Positions 18,058-27,162 of a stretch of DNA of 64,000 bases are shown here, piece after piece (the first letter of the stretch is position 1; every line of letters starts with the position of its first letter). The notes beneath the pieces are model-generated. The model had not been told where the DNA came from. It searched no databases and was given only the letters and a program-made list of their open reading frames with translations. Both the position numbers and the translations under genes were made by a program. The stretch comes from Paraburkholderia franconis (GTDB lineage: Bacteria > Pseudomonadota > Gammaproteobacteria > Burkholderiales > Burkholderiaceae), in assembly GCF_009362735.1 (NCBI RefSeq), contig NZ_WHNP01000009.1:1-64000 (forward strand), read 5' to 3'.

Positions 18058-18858
18058 CTACTGCCCCGCCTGCCCCTTCACCGCAACCGACACATCGAGC
18101 GTCTCCTCCAGCCCGCCGATTCTCCGTCCACGCACAGGCGACGCCGCTTCGTAATCACGCGCCGCCGCGAGCCGGCAATACATCTCGCTTGCAAACACCG
18201 CATGCGTGACATCAACGGAAATCCAGCCCAGGCCCGAGAGCCACACATCGACCCACGCGTGACTCGCCGCATGCTCGACGTCACCGGGTTCGATATAGCC
18301 GCTCACGTAGCGCGCCGGCAGGCCGCGCGCGCGGCAACACGCGAGCATCAGATGCGCGTGATCCTGGCAGACGCCCTTGCCGAGCGCGAGCGCCTGCGAC
18401 GCCGTGCTCGCCACGCCCGTGACACCCGGCTCGAACGTCACCCGGTCGATGATTTTCTCCGCCAGCGCGATCAGCGCCGCCGGCCTGTCGAGGGGCGGCG
18501 CCGACGCAGCGAGATCGCGAATCGCGGAATCGCACTCGGTCAGCCGCGTCGCGCACGTGAAATGCTCGAGCGGAATCGCGCCCGCGCCATCGCCGAGCCG
18601 CCCGTCGATCAGCGGAAAAGTGTCGATTTCGCCCGATACGTGCACGCGAATCTCGTCGTGCGGCTTGTTCAGCACGAGCGTGTGCAGCACGTTGCCGTAG
18701 GCGTCGAAGGTCGAGTCAAGCTTGCCGGGTGCATCGAGCGTCCAGCGCCGCACGACCTGCGAAGCACCGCTCGACGGCGTGAGGCGCAGTTGCTGGATCG
18801 AATAGTGGACCATCGATTCGTAGCGGTAGGAGGTGTCGTGGCGGATCGAGAGAAACAT
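18058..18858 (-). CDS. Transglutaminase-like cysteine peptidase family protein (COG1305)
   Basis: ATG 18858 (after GGAG) gives MFLSIRHDTSYRYESMVHYS, the usual N-terminus of this family; the frame is open 21 bases further upstream. The protein has 266 residues. Residues about 1-85 are the N-terminal bacterial transglutaminase-like beta domain (QQLRLTPSSGASQVVRRW). Residues about 140-235 carry the catalytic triad motifs: GKGVCQDHAHLMLACCRA (Cys), ASHAWVDVWLSGLGWISVDVTH (His) and a following Asp. It is last in the ATP-grasp/alpha-E/transglutaminase operon, separated from alpha-E by 13 bases. The set is proposed to make and break peptide-like amide bonds, often together with Anbu. Downstream lies the truncated bcsG rather than anbu. 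Confidence 0.9.
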   Translation of the reverse strand: MFLSIRHDTSYRYESMVHYSIQQLRLTPSSGASQVVRRWTLDAPGKLDSTFDAYGNVLHTLVLNKPHDEIRVHVSGEIDTFPLIDGRLGDGAGAIPLEHFTCATRLTECDSAIRDLAASAPPLDRPAALIALAEKIIDRVTFEPGVTGVASTASQALALGKGVCQDHAHLMLACCRARGLPARYVSGYIEPGDVEHAASHAWVDVWLSGLGWISVDVTHAVFASEMYCRLAAARDYEAASPVRGRRIGGLEETLDVSVAVKGQAGQ

Positions 18859-18871
18859 TGAGGGGACTCCG

Positions 18872-19822
18872 TCATGCAACAGCCAGCATCAGATAGGTCC
18901 GCGCGACCATGTTGCCGAGTTCGAACACGCGGGCAAGGAATTGCGTGAGCCACGCATGCAGGCCGGATTCGAAGATCTGCCGGATATCCGCGTAAAGCAG
19001 CTCGGCGCGCAGCTTGCCGGCAAAGCGCTCGCACTGGTTCGAGCCTTGCGTGCGCAACATCGCGAGGTTCTCGCAGACGCCGTCGAGCGACGCCAGCAGC
19101 GAGCGCGGCATCTGCGAATTGAGGATCATCAGCTCGACGACGCGCGCGGGCGTCACGACATCGCGATACACCTTACGGTAGATTTCCAGCGCCGACACCG
19201 AACTCAGGATCGACGTCCAGTAATAGAAGTCTTCGAGTTGACGCGCGGCCTCGCGCGAATTCGGCTCGGCGTCGGCGAAACGTACGTCGAGAATGCGCGC
19301 CGTGTTGTCCGCGCGCTCGAGAAAGGTGCCGAGCTGCGTGAAGAAGAACGCGTCGTCCTGCAACGCCGTGCCGATCGTCACGCCGCGCGACAGATGCGAG
19401 CGGAACTTCACCCATTCGAAGAGCGCGGCGGGATTGCTCGCCACCAGGCCGTGGCGCGTGCGCTCGTTGAATTCGAGCCACGTGTCGTTGATCGTTTCCC
19501 ACCACTCCGTCGTCAGCGTGCCGCGTACCGCGCGCGCGTTCTCGCGCGCCGCCTGCAGGCACGCATGAATGCTCGACGGATTCGCCGGATCGGCGACCAT
19601 GAAATCGAGCACGTTTTCGCGCGTCGGCTCCGAATGGCGCTGCGCGAACGCGTCTTCGAGCTCGGAGATGCGCAGTACCGAACGCTGCGCGCGCTCTTCC
19701 TGCTCAGGCGTCTGCGGCAGCAGTTGCGCTTTCAGGTTGATGTCGAGCATGCGCGCGGTGTTCTCGGCGCGCTCCATGTAACGGGCCATCCAGAACAGAT
19801 GATCGGCGGTGCGGCTCAGCAT
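18872..19822 (-). CDS. Alpha-E domain protein (DUF403, COG2307)
   Basis: The 316-residue protein is almost entirely alpha-helical and opens with MLSRTADHLFWMARYMERAE, diagnostic of the alpha-E family, followed by NTARMLDINL. Also typical are FFTQLGTFLERADNTARILD and WTSILSSVSALEIYRK. The biochemical role is unknown; the family is found almost always between a circularly permuted ATP-grasp and a transglutaminase gene, as here. The gap to the ATP-grasp stop is 128 bases and the gap to the transglutaminase start is 13 bases, so the latter two are clearly co-transcribed. Confidence 0.93.
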   Translation of the reverse strand: MLSRTADHLFWMARYMERAENTARMLDINLKAQLLPQTPEQEERAQRSVLRISELEDAFAQRHSEPTRENVLDFMVADPANPSSIHACLQAARENARAVRGTLTTEWWETINDTWLEFNERTRHGLVASNPAALFEWVKFRSHLSRGVTIGTALQDDAFFFTQLGTFLERADNTARILDVRFADAEPNSREAARQLEDFYYWTSILSSVSALEIYRKVYRDVVTPARVVELMILNSQMPRSLLASLDGVCENLAMLRTQGSNQCERFAGKLRAELLYADIRQIFESGLHAWLTQFLARVFELGNMVARTYLMLAVA

Positions 19823-19950
19823 GTCGGCTTTCCGTGTTGATGGGGCGCGCGTCCGTCAGTGTGATGGGAGCGCGCCGGGTTGCCCGTTTTTCGCGCGGCG
19901 TCCATCGTGATCGGCGGACGCCGGCTCTTCAAAACATCGGTCGAATGCAG

Positions 19951-21360
19951 TCAGTCGACCATCCAGGTGTCTTTCGTGCCGCCTCCCTGCGATGAGTTGA
20001 CGACGAGCGAGCCCTCCTGCAACGCGACGCGCGTGAGTCCACCCGCGCACATCGTCACCGTCTTGCCCGACAGCACGAACGGACGCAGATCGATATGACG
20101 CGGCGCGATGCCCGCTTCGACGAAGGTCGGGCACGCGGACAGCGCGAGCGTCGGCTGCGCGATGTAGCCTGCGGGTTTCTCGATCAACCGCTGGCGGAAC
20201 GCCTCGATTTCCGCCGACGTCGACGCCGGCCCGACCAGCATCCCGTAGCCGCCCGCGCCGTGCACTTCCTTGACGACGAGTTCGGGCAGATGCGCGAGCG
20301 TGTACGCGAGGTCGTCCGGCTTGCGGCACTGGTAGGTCGGCACGTTGTTCAGGATCGGCTTCTCGCCCAGATAAAACTCGATCATCTCGGGCACGTACGG
20401 ATAGATCGACTTGTCGTCGGCGATGCCCGTGCCCATCGCGTTCGCGAGCGCCACGCGGCCCGCGCGATACGACGTCAACAGTCCCGGCACGCCGAGCGCA
20501 GAATCCGGGCGGAACGCAAGCGGATCGAGAAAGTCGTCGTCGACGCGCCGGTAGATCACGTCGACGCGCCGCGGCCCCTGCGTCGTACGCATGAACACGT
20601 AGTTGTCGTCGACGAACAGGTCCTTGCCTTCCACCAGCTCGACGCCCATCTGCTGCGCGAGGAACGTGTGCTCGAAGTAAGCGGAGTTGTACATGCCGGG
20701 CGTCAGCACGACGACGACGGGATCGTCGACGCCCGCGGGCGCCACCGAGCGCAGCGTATCGAGCAGCAGGTCGGGATAATGCGCGACGGGCGCGATGCGG
20801 TTCTGCACGAAGAGTTCGGGGAAAAGCCGCATCATCATCTTGCGGTTCTCAAGCATGTACGAGACACCCGACGGCACGCGCAGGTTATCTTCGAGCACGT
20901 AGAAGTCGCCGTTCTCGCCGGCGCGCACGACATCGACGCCCGCGATGTGCGCATAGACGCCGAGCGGCACGTCGACGCCCTGCATCTCCGGCCGGTACTG
21001 CGCGTTGGTGTAGACCTGGTCGGCGGGCACGACGCCCGCGCGCACGATCTTGCGCTCGTGATAGACGTCGTGGATGAACAGATTGAGCGCACGCACGCGC
21101 TGCCGCAGTCCCGCTTCGAGCGTCTGCCATTCGCCGCGCGGGATGATGCGCGGAATCAGATCGAACGGGATGAGACGCTCGGTGCCGGACAGATCGCCGT
21201 TGACCGCGAACGTGATGCCGACCCGGCGAAACAGAAGATCGGCCTCAGCCCGCTTTCTCGCGATCGCTTCGTTGCCCTGCTGCACGAGCCAGCGTTCGAA
21301 CCGCTGATAATGCGGCCGCACGGCGTCATCGTGATGACGCATCTCGTCATAGCATCGCAT
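19951..21360 (-). CDS. Circularly permuted type 2 ATP-grasp protein (COG2308)
   Basis: The start at 21360 gives MRCYDEMRHHDDAVRPHYQR, the usual N-terminus; the open frame continues to 21429 without family sequence. A GAGTGGGG stretch lies upstream. The 469-residue protein shows PFDLIPRIIPRGEW, QRVRALNLFIHDVYH, YTNAQYRPEMQGV, VLEDNLRVPSGVSYMLENR, GTGIADDKSIYPYVP, LVVKEVHGAGGYGMLVGP and LRPFVLSGKTV, all hallmarks of the permuted ATP-grasp (DUF404/DUF407) ligases. ATP-dependent carboxylate-amine ligation is inferred, substrate unknown. It is first of the three-gene set with alpha-E and transglutaminase. The 360 bases upstream (21361-21720) hold only the HU terminator and presumably this operon's promoter. 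Confidence 0.92.
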   Translation of the reverse strand: MRCYDEMRHHDDAVRPHYQRFERWLVQQGNEAIARKRAEADLLFRRVGITFAVNGDLSGTERLIPFDLIPRIIPRGEWQTLEAGLRQRVRALNLFIHDVYHERKIVRAGVVPADQVYTNAQYRPEMQGVDVPLGVYAHIAGVDVVRAGENGDFYVLEDNLRVPSGVSYMLENRKMMMRLFPELFVQNRIAPVAHYPDLLLDTLRSVAPAGVDDPVVVVLTPGMYNSAYFEHTFLAQQMGVELVEGKDLFVDDNYVFMRTTQGPRRVDVIYRRVDDDFLDPLAFRPDSALGVPGLLTSYRAGRVALANAMGTGIADDKSIYPYVPEMIEFYLGEKPILNNVPTYQCRKPDDLAYTLAHLPELVVKEVHGAGGYGMLVGPASTSAEIEAFRQRLIEKPAGYIAQPTLALSACPTFVEAGIAPRHIDLRPFVLSGKTVTMCAGGLTRVALQEGSLVVNSSQGGGTKDTWMVD

Positions 21361-21640
21361 GTCACGCCCCACTCTTTTTGTCGGATCGAAGGCGAATGCG
21401 CTGCGCATTCGGTTTTCGATCACGTTCAAGCAAGCGTTATGCCATTTGCTTTACACGCGGAGCGCGCAGCGGATGCACTCGAAGCGCGCACGCGGATGGG
21501 CAGACGACCCGACGCCATCGTAGCGCGGCGGTACGCGATGCGCCACTAAAGTGCGTGGCGTCGCGCACGCGGCTCGATTCGATGCAGACGCGAACCGTCT
21601 TTGGGAATGTGACGCGATGCAGGGACGAATACGTGCAGAC

Positions 21641-21675
21641 AAAAAAATCCCCGCACGCTTGCGCGTTGCGGGGAT
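21641..21675 (-). terminator. Terminator of the HU-family gene
   Basis: On the minus strand, ATCCCCGC (complement of 21668-21675) pairs with GCGGGGAT (complement of 21647-21654) and is followed by seven T residues (complement of 21641-21647). This is a canonical intrinsic terminator 45 bases after the HU stop codon. Confidence 0.88.
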
Positions 21676-21720
21676 CGGGATGAACGCGGCAGCGGTTTGC
21701 GCCGCTGCCGGTGACATCGA

Positions 21721-22173
21721 TTACGCTGCTGCTGCGTCCTTCAGCTTCTTCAGCGCACGTGCCTTGATGCGCACGCTTGCCGGCTTGGCCGGGAACCAGC
21801 GCTCTTCACCCGTGAACGGGTCCTTGCCGAAGCGCTTCTTCTTTGCCGGAACAGCCTGAACGACGATCTTCAGAAGACCCGACAGCGTGAATTCGCCGGC
21901 GCCCTTCTTGTGAACCGAACCGAGGATCGTGTCTTCGAGAGCAGCCAGAACTGCCTTCGCCGACTTCGGCTCGACGCCTGCGCGCTCCGCAACGTGCGCA
22001 GCCAGCGAGGCCTTCGTGAAGGTGTCCTTGATCGGCGACGGAGCGCCGGACGCCTTCACGGCGACCTTCTTAGCCGCGACTTTCTTCGCGGGAGCAGCAG
22101 CTTTCTTTGCAGCAACCTTCTTGGTCGGTACCGTAGCAGCCTTCTTGGCTACCTTTTTTGCGGAAGTCGCCAT
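21721..22173 (-). CDS. HU-family DNA-binding protein with Lys/Ala-rich N-terminal tail
   Basis: AGGAGAAAC precedes the ATG at 22173. The product has 150 residues. Residues 1-50 are a histone-H1-like tail made of KKAA / KKVAAKKAA / PAKK units. Residues about 55-150 are the HU/IHF domain (FTKASLAAHVAERAG, GEFTLSGLLKIVV, RFGKDPFTGEERWFPAKPAS), slightly divergent in the DNA-wrapping arm. HU proteins with such tails are known in Burkholderia-type beta-proteobacteria and probably compact or bridge DNA. It is monocistronic with its own terminator. The open frame extends to 22422 but the upstream part is unlike protein. Confidence 0.92.
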   Translation of the reverse strand: MATSAKKVAKKAATVPTKKVAAKKAAAPAKKVAAKKVAVKASGAPSPIKDTFTKASLAAHVAERAGVEPKSAKAVLAALEDTILGSVHKKGAGEFTLSGLLKIVVQAVPAKKKRFGKDPFTGEERWFPAKPASVRIKARALKKLKDAAAA

Positions 22174-22402
22174 GTTTCTCCTACCTCTAGGGTTCAGTAA
22201 AAGCGAGAAGCGCACGCGATATGCACACGCTTCAAGGCCGGATTCTACAAGCGCTTTTGGTTTCTGAGCGAATCTTTTGTGTGTAACGGTTACGGTTTGT
22301 TGCGCGGCGCAGACTACCTCGCTCATTTCACGCCTGCTTTTAAGGGGTAAACGTGAACGGCAAGCGAATTCGACACACCTGTCCAGTGCGAATCGTCGAG
22401 AC

Positions 22403-23899
22403 TCAAGTCCTTGATTCGACACGCGGCATCAGCTTCGCGAGCTTCGTGAGCGCCGCGTCGATATGCTCCGCCTCGATGCCACCGTAGCCGAATACGAGCC
22501 CCGGCCGCGGCTGCGCGCGAACGAAGAAAGGCGCGAGACCGTGCAGCGCGATCGACTCGTCGCGCGCCGCTTCGATCACGGCTGCTTCCGGGAGCGGCGC
22601 CTTGAGCAGCGCGGCCAGGTGAATACCCGCCGTCGGCACGATCGGCTCGAACCAGCGTGCGAGGCCGCCTTGAAGATGCGCGAGAAGGCAAGCGCGGCGC
22701 GCGGCGTAGAGCTTGTGCATGCGCTTGACGTGCTTCGCGAAGTCGCCGTTCAGCATGAAACTGCCCAGCGCCGTCTGGGTCAGCGAGCAGCCATGCCAGT
22801 CGCCGATCTGCCTCGCCTTCTTCAGCGTGTCGAACAGCGACGCGGGCGGCACCGTGTAACCGACACGCAGCTCGGGAAAGATCGTCTTCGAAAACGTTCC
22901 CACGTAGGCGACGAGGCCCGCGCGATCGAGGCTTTTCAAAGGCTCCACCGGCCGTCCTTCGAAGCGGTATTCGCAGTCGTAGTCGTCTTCGATGATGACG
23001 GCATCGCGTTGCTGCGCCCATTCGAGCAGCTCGACGCGCCGTGCAAGACTCATCGGCATGCCGAGCGGAAACTGATGCGAAGGCGTCACGTAGACGAGGC
23101 GCGTGTTCTTCGGCAGCTTGCTGACGATCAGGCCATCGGCATCGACGGGCACGGGCACGACCTTCGCGCCCACGGCCGTCAGACATGCGCGCGCGGGCGG
23201 ATAACCGGGATCTTCGACAACGGCCACGTCGCCGGGGCGCAGCGTGACGCGCGCGATCAGATCGAGCGCATGCTGCGCGCCCTGCGTCACGATGACGTCC
23301 TCCCAGTTGCTCGCGACCGCGCGGCTGAACGCGAGATAGCGCGAAATCGCAAGCCGCAGCTCCTGTTCGCCGGCGGCATCGCGATAGATGCCGCGCCCAC
23401 GCGATTGCACGCGCAGCGCGTGATTCACGCAGCGGCGCCAGACGTCGAACGGAAAATGCGACTTGTCGGTGATGCCGCCGATAAAGTCGAATGACGTGCC
23501 GAGCGTCGGTTGCGGACCGAGCACCTCGGGCACGGCGGACCACACCGGCTGCGCGCGGGCGCTGGACTGCGCAGCCGCGCTTGCGCCATGCAAGCCGTGC
23601 GTGCCCAACGCGCCTTGCGCGGCGCGCGCGTGTGCCGAATGTTCGGCGGGGAGGCGCTGCAATCCTTCGGCGACGAATGTGCCCGAGCCCGCGCGCGCAT
23701 TCAGAAAGCCTTCGGCGAGCAGGCGCTCGAATACGTCGAGCGTCGTCTTGCGGGACACGCCGAGTTGCGTCGCGAGATCGCGCGTCGACGGCAGTTGCGT
23801 GCCGCCCGCAAGGCGGCCTTCGATAATCCCCGCCCGCAGTTGCCGGTAGATCTGCCCGGCGAGATCGTGGCGGCCCTCGACGGCGATGTGAATGGCCAT
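22403..23899 (-). CDS. MocR-type PLP-dependent transcriptional regulator
   Basis: ATG 23899 opens directly on a GntR winged helix (residues 8-75: LAGQIYRQLRAGIIEGRLAG, LGVSRKTTLDVFERLLAEG). A low-complexity linker follows. Residues about 130-495 form a fold-type I aminotransferase-like domain with VTQGAQHALDLIARV, VAVVEDPGYPPARA, IIEDDYDCEYRFEG and TFSKTIFPELRVGY; its SK dipeptide supplies the lysine that would bind pyridoxal phosphate. The length (498) is normal for MocR/PdxR. Such proteins often control vitamin B6, GABA, taurine or amino-acid genes; the target is not evident. The POT transporter lies upstream on the same strand with a terminator between, so it is probably an independent unit. 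Confidence 0.9.
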   Translation of the reverse strand: MAIHIAVEGRHDLAGQIYRQLRAGIIEGRLAGGTQLPSTRDLATQLGVSRKTTLDVFERLLAEGFLNARAGSGTFVAEGLQRLPAEHSAHARAAQGALGTHGLHGASAAAQSSARAQPVWSAVPEVLGPQPTLGTSFDFIGGITDKSHFPFDVWRRCVNHALRVQSRGRGIYRDAAGEQELRLAISRYLAFSRAVASNWEDVIVTQGAQHALDLIARVTLRPGDVAVVEDPGYPPARACLTAVGAKVVPVPVDADGLIVSKLPKNTRLVYVTPSHQFPLGMPMSLARRVELLEWAQQRDAVIIEDDYDCEYRFEGRPVEPLKSLDRAGLVAYVGTFSKTIFPELRVGYTVPPASLFDTLKKARQIGDWHGCSLTQTALGSFMLNGDFAKHVKRMHKLYAARRACLLAHLQGGLARWFEPIVPTAGIHLAALLKAPLPEAAVIEAARDESIALHGLAPFFVRAQPRPGLVFGYGGIEAEHIDAALTKLAKLMPRVESRT

Positions 23900-24019
23900 G
23901 TCGTCCCGTTGCTTCGCTTGCTGTGTTTTTGCAAGCTTACCGTGGGAATCGGCGGCCAGGTTCGCGACGGCTATCGCCTGATTCGTCGGCAAACGTAGCG
24001 CGCAAAAAAGGAGCGCAAA

Positions 24020-24048
24020 AACAAAAGGCGCGCCCAACGGCACGCCTT
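24020..24048 (-). terminator. Candidate terminator of the POT transporter gene
   Basis: On the minus strand, AAGGCG (complement of 24043-24048) pairs with CGCCTT (complement of 24025-24030). It is followed by TTTTGTTTTTG from the complement of 24015-24026. It sits 43 bases beyond the transporter stop. The stem is only six perfect pairs, so confidence is moderate. Confidence 0.6.
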
Positions 24049-24090
24049 CCGGCATTCATTGAAACGGAACGGCCCCGCAGGGCCACGGCT

Positions 24091-25611
24091 TCATTGCGCC
24101 GAAGCGGCCACCGCTCCGGCCTTGCGCGAATTCTCACGCGCTTCCTCGGCGCAGCGCTGATGCGCGCGCGACAGCTTGCCCATCAGCGGCAACAGCAGGA
24201 TCGCGACCACAGCGCCGAACGCCGCGAGCCAGCCGAGTTCGGTGAAGAGCTTCGTATACAGCGGCAGCGAAGTCATCGGATCGAGATCGCCGGCCGGCAT
24301 CTTCGCCAGATTCGCGACGACGCTTCCCAGATACTGCGAGACACCCGTCGCCACGAAATACGCGCCCATCATGAAGCCGCTCATGCGAGCGGGTACGTAG
24401 CGCGCGATCATCGCGAGGCCAAGGCCGCTCACCAGCAACTCGCCGAGCGAGTACAGCCCGTAGCCGCCGACCATCCACCACGACGACACGCGGCCGTTCA
24501 CCGCGAAGCTGCCGCTCCATGCATAGACGAAAAAGCCTGCCGCGACCACCGCGAAACCGAATGCGTACTTCGCCGCCACAGGCACGTCCTTGCCGTTTTT
24601 CGCGAGCTTCGTATACAGCGTCGCGAGAACCGGGCTCAGCAGCATGATCCAGATCGGGTTCAGCGCCTGGAACTGCGCGGCGCTCCACGTGAACAGATGC
24701 GAGCCGAACAGCGAGAACGTCGGATCGACATTGCGCAGCGCGAAGAGCGTCAGCGACGTCGACATCTGTTGATAGAACACGAAGAAGAGGATGACCTGCA
24801 GCACGAGAATCAGCGCGGCGAGCAGCCCCGAACGCTCGGAGCGCTCGCACTTGAGCAGCATGTACGCGAAGATCGCGAGAATCGCGACGCCCGCCGTGTA
24901 CACACACGCGACGGCAATCGCCTTGTGCTGCAACACGAACATCGTCGCCGTGCCGAGCGCGATGCCGCCGAGCGCGACGGCCAGCACGCGCATCCAGCGC
25001 ACGGGTTCGGCGTCCGGCCCGGAACCGATATGCGACAGCGTGCGGAACATCAGGAAGTAGTTGATCACGCCGATCAGCATGCCGCCGCCGCAGACGGCGA
25101 ACGCCGTGTGCCAGCCCCAGTGATCCTTGATCCACGGCGTCGCGAGCATCGACACCGTCGAGCCGATATTCACCGCCATGTAATAGATCGTGAACGCGCT
25201 GTCGATGCGCGCGTCGTCGCCTTCATAGATACGGCGCACGAGATTCGCCGCGTTCGACTTGAAGAGGCCGTTGCCGACCACGATCACGCCGAGCGACGCA
25301 TACATGTAGTCGAGGCTGTCGTTCGGCAGCGCGAGCATCAGATAGCCAGCCGCGAGCACGAGCGCGCCGAAGATCATCGAGCGGCGCGCGCCGAGAACCT
25401 TGTCGCCGATCCAGCCGCCGATCGACGGCGACGCGTACACGAGCGCCGCGAACGCGCCCCACGTGAGGTTTGCGTGGCTGTCGTCGAAACCGAGCTTGTC
25501 GATCATGAACAGCACGAGCAGTGCCGCCATGCCGTAGTAGCCGAAGCGCTCCCACATCTCGATGAGAAAGACCGTCGAAAACGACCGGGTCTGGGATACG
25601 GGTGAGTTCAT
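24091..25611 (-). CDS. POT/PTR2-family proton-coupled di/tripeptide transporter
   Basis: ATG 25611 follows GAGGAACAC; the frame is open to 25740 without family sequence. The 506-residue protein starts MNSPVSQTRSFSTVFLIEMW and then has the ERFGYYG proton-coupling motif. It also has VYASPSIGGWIGDKVLGARR, NGLFKSNAANLVRRIYE and FTIYYMAVNIGSTVSML, the PTR2 signature. About 14 transmembrane helices are expected. Family members (E. coli DtpA-D) import di- and tripeptides with protons. With the oppABCDF-OprD operon 1.5 kb away, this part of the window holds two peptide uptake systems. No regulator is linked directly. Confidence 0.93.
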   Translation of the reverse strand: MNSPVSQTRSFSTVFLIEMWERFGYYGMAALLVLFMIDKLGFDDSHANLTWGAFAALVYASPSIGGWIGDKVLGARRSMIFGALVLAAGYLMLALPNDSLDYMYASLGVIVVGNGLFKSNAANLVRRIYEGDDARIDSAFTIYYMAVNIGSTVSMLATPWIKDHWGWHTAFAVCGGGMLIGVINYFLMFRTLSHIGSGPDAEPVRWMRVLAVALGGIALGTATMFVLQHKAIAVACVYTAGVAILAIFAYMLLKCERSERSGLLAALILVLQVILFFVFYQQMSTSLTLFALRNVDPTFSLFGSHLFTWSAAQFQALNPIWIMLLSPVLATLYTKLAKNGKDVPVAAKYAFGFAVVAAGFFVYAWSGSFAVNGRVSSWWMVGGYGLYSLGELLVSGLGLAMIARYVPARMSGFMMGAYFVATGVSQYLGSVVANLAKMPAGDLDPMTSLPLYTKLFTELGWLAAFGAVVAILLLPLMGKLSRAHQRCAEEARENSRKAGAVAASAQ

Positions 25612-26354
25612 GTGTTCCTCGTATTCATGCAAAAGCAGCCGCGCGCGCACGCGTCGATACGACGCCATGGTACGTGGCGAAGCTGGAAAAACTGTAGATC
25701 GTCGATGACTTGCCGTGGTGGCCGATGCGCAATGCGGCATCCGACGACGGTTCAGTGCGGTACGAGCGACGGACGTTGCGGTCCGCGTCGAAAACGGAAC
25801 AACCAGGACTTCAGCGGGAGACCGTCAACGCGAGAAAACCGCGTGACGAAGGCTCAATGATAAAGCATTGCGCGCCCGGACCGGATTTGCGCCCCACTCG
25901 GGACACTCGTGCGCGACAGGCGGGATGGCGGAAAAAGACTGCAGGAAAGACTGTGGAATGAATCGACATGCGTGTTCACCTTCGGTTATCGGTGGCAGCC
26001 CGGTCAGGACGTGCCGATCAAGAGACCGCCGCAGGATCGCTGCGAACGGAAGTGCAGGCGGTTCGTCCCTGCAAGGCCGAACCGCGCGAGGTAGCGATTC
26101 TGCGCATGAAGAAGCGTCTTGTCGCTTCGGGAATTCACTGAGGTCCGCATTAAAACTCTCGTCGAAATTCACGCGCCATTCTTATGCGGATCGAGTCGTC
26201 TAATGCGAATCCGATGGACGCTCCTTGCGATCTGGCAACATAGAGTGCTTTCTCGAAATTAAATAACGCGCATGAGCGGTGTCGATGCGTGGTCAACGTC
26301 TTCGAGACGGGACACGCGCGGCACGTCATCTAACAAGATTTACTTACATCAAAC
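25612..26354. other. Gene-free interval between the POT transporter and the XRE-cupin regulator
   Basis: No open frame in this 743-bp stretch resembles a protein; the longer ones are shadows with arginine/proline-rich composition. It must contain the transporter promoter at its left end and the regulator promoter at its right end. I see no repeat, hairpin with T-run or tRNA. Confidence 0.5.
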
Positions 26355-26376
26355 TAATTTTGACGGACTAATTTGG
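26355..26376 (+). promoter_or_regulatory. Direct repeat ACTAATTT in front of the XRE-cupin gene, candidate operator
   Basis: ACTAATTT occurs at 26355-26362 and again at 26369-26376, 14 bases apart, only 8 bases before the regulator's ATG at 26384. The local AT content is much higher than the surroundings. The spacing and position fit an autoregulatory operator or core promoter. No Shine-Dalgarno is visible, so the mRNA could be nearly leaderless. Confidence 0.35.
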
Positions 26377-26383
26377 TTTTGTT

Positions 26384-26953
26384 ATGGTCACGACACTTGA
26401 GAAGGACACGGCACTTGCACTGGGGAGCAAGATCCGCGCGCTGCGGCAAAGGCTGAAGCGCACGCTCGATGAAACGGCGACGGCAGCAGGCATTTCGAAG
26501 CCGTTTTTGTCACAGGTCGAGCGCGGACTCGCATCGCCGTCCATCACGTCGCTGGCGGGAATCGCGCATGCGTTGGGTGTCAAGGTGCAGTACTTCGTCG
26601 ATACGCCGAGCGAAGAGCGTTCGGTGTGTCGCGCAAACGAGCTGAAGTTTTTTGGTTTCGCAGACTCGGCGAATCTGTTTGCCCGGATGACCAATCTGTC
26701 GGGGGGCCGTCAGTTGGAAGCAATCCTCGTGAGGATGCCACCCGGGCAAAAGCGTTCCGAAGTCACGACACATGCCGGTGAAGAGTTCATCTATGTCATC
26801 GAAGGGCAAGTGTCGTTGACGCTGGAAGGCAAGACCTTCGTGCTGCGCGCGGGAGACAGTGCGCATTACGAATCGACGGTGCCGCATAGCTGGGCGAATA
26901 CGGCACGGAAAGAGTCGGTGGTTGTCTGGGTAGGTACGCCGAGGCTGCTTTAG
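26384..26953 (+). CDS. XRE-family transcriptional regulator with C-terminal cupin domain
   Basis: Residues about 14-70 form an XRE helix-turn-helix (LGSKIRALRQRLKRTLDETA, ISKPFLSQVERGLASPSITS). Residues about 112-185 form a double-stranded beta-helix cupin (HAGEEFIYVIEGQVSLTLEG, LRAGDSAHYESTVPHSW) with metal-binding-type His/Glu positions. At 189 residues it is the normal length for the PuuR/SutR type, which sense small metabolites through the cupin. It precedes a peptide ABC operon by 209 bases on the same strand, so control of that operon is plausible but not shown. The start codon lacks a Shine-Dalgarno. Confidence 0.9.
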   Translation: MVTTLEKDTALALGSKIRALRQRLKRTLDETATAAGISKPFLSQVERGLASPSITSLAGIAHALGVKVQYFVDTPSEERSVCRANELKFFGFADSANLFARMTNLSGGRQLEAILVRMPPGQKRSEVTTHAGEEFIYVIEGQVSLTLEGKTFVLRAGDSAHYESTVPHSWANTARKESVVVWVGTPRLL

Positions 26954-27162
26954 AAGGCGGGCATTCAATCCTGGTTGGAAGCGCTTCCGCATGTCGGGGA
27001 GCGCGATGAATCGGCGGTGCAGGATGCCTGTAATAATAATTGTAAGGAATCCTCTATGCCGTACACCGAGCAAGGGCCACCCCGGTCCACATCACGCGGA
27101 TAACCGTTAGCGGCATCCGTGCCGCTTGCGTTCCTCTCCCGACTCTTTCTGCGACTTCAACC

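Noticed and set aside
20095..21549. 484-codon plus-strand frame opposite the ATP-grasp gene
   Set aside because: Arg/Asp/His-rich shadow; the minus strand carries the ATP-grasp motifs.
22020..22173. Repeat array in the HU gene as a CRISPR or tandem-repeat element
   Set aside because: The repeats are coding Lys/Ala units in frame with the HU domain, irregular in length and without spacers.
23923..25605. 560-codon plus-strand frame opposite the POT transporter
   Set aside because: Arg/His/Glu-rich antisense shadow of a GC-rich gene; the minus strand holds a full POT transporter with family motifs.
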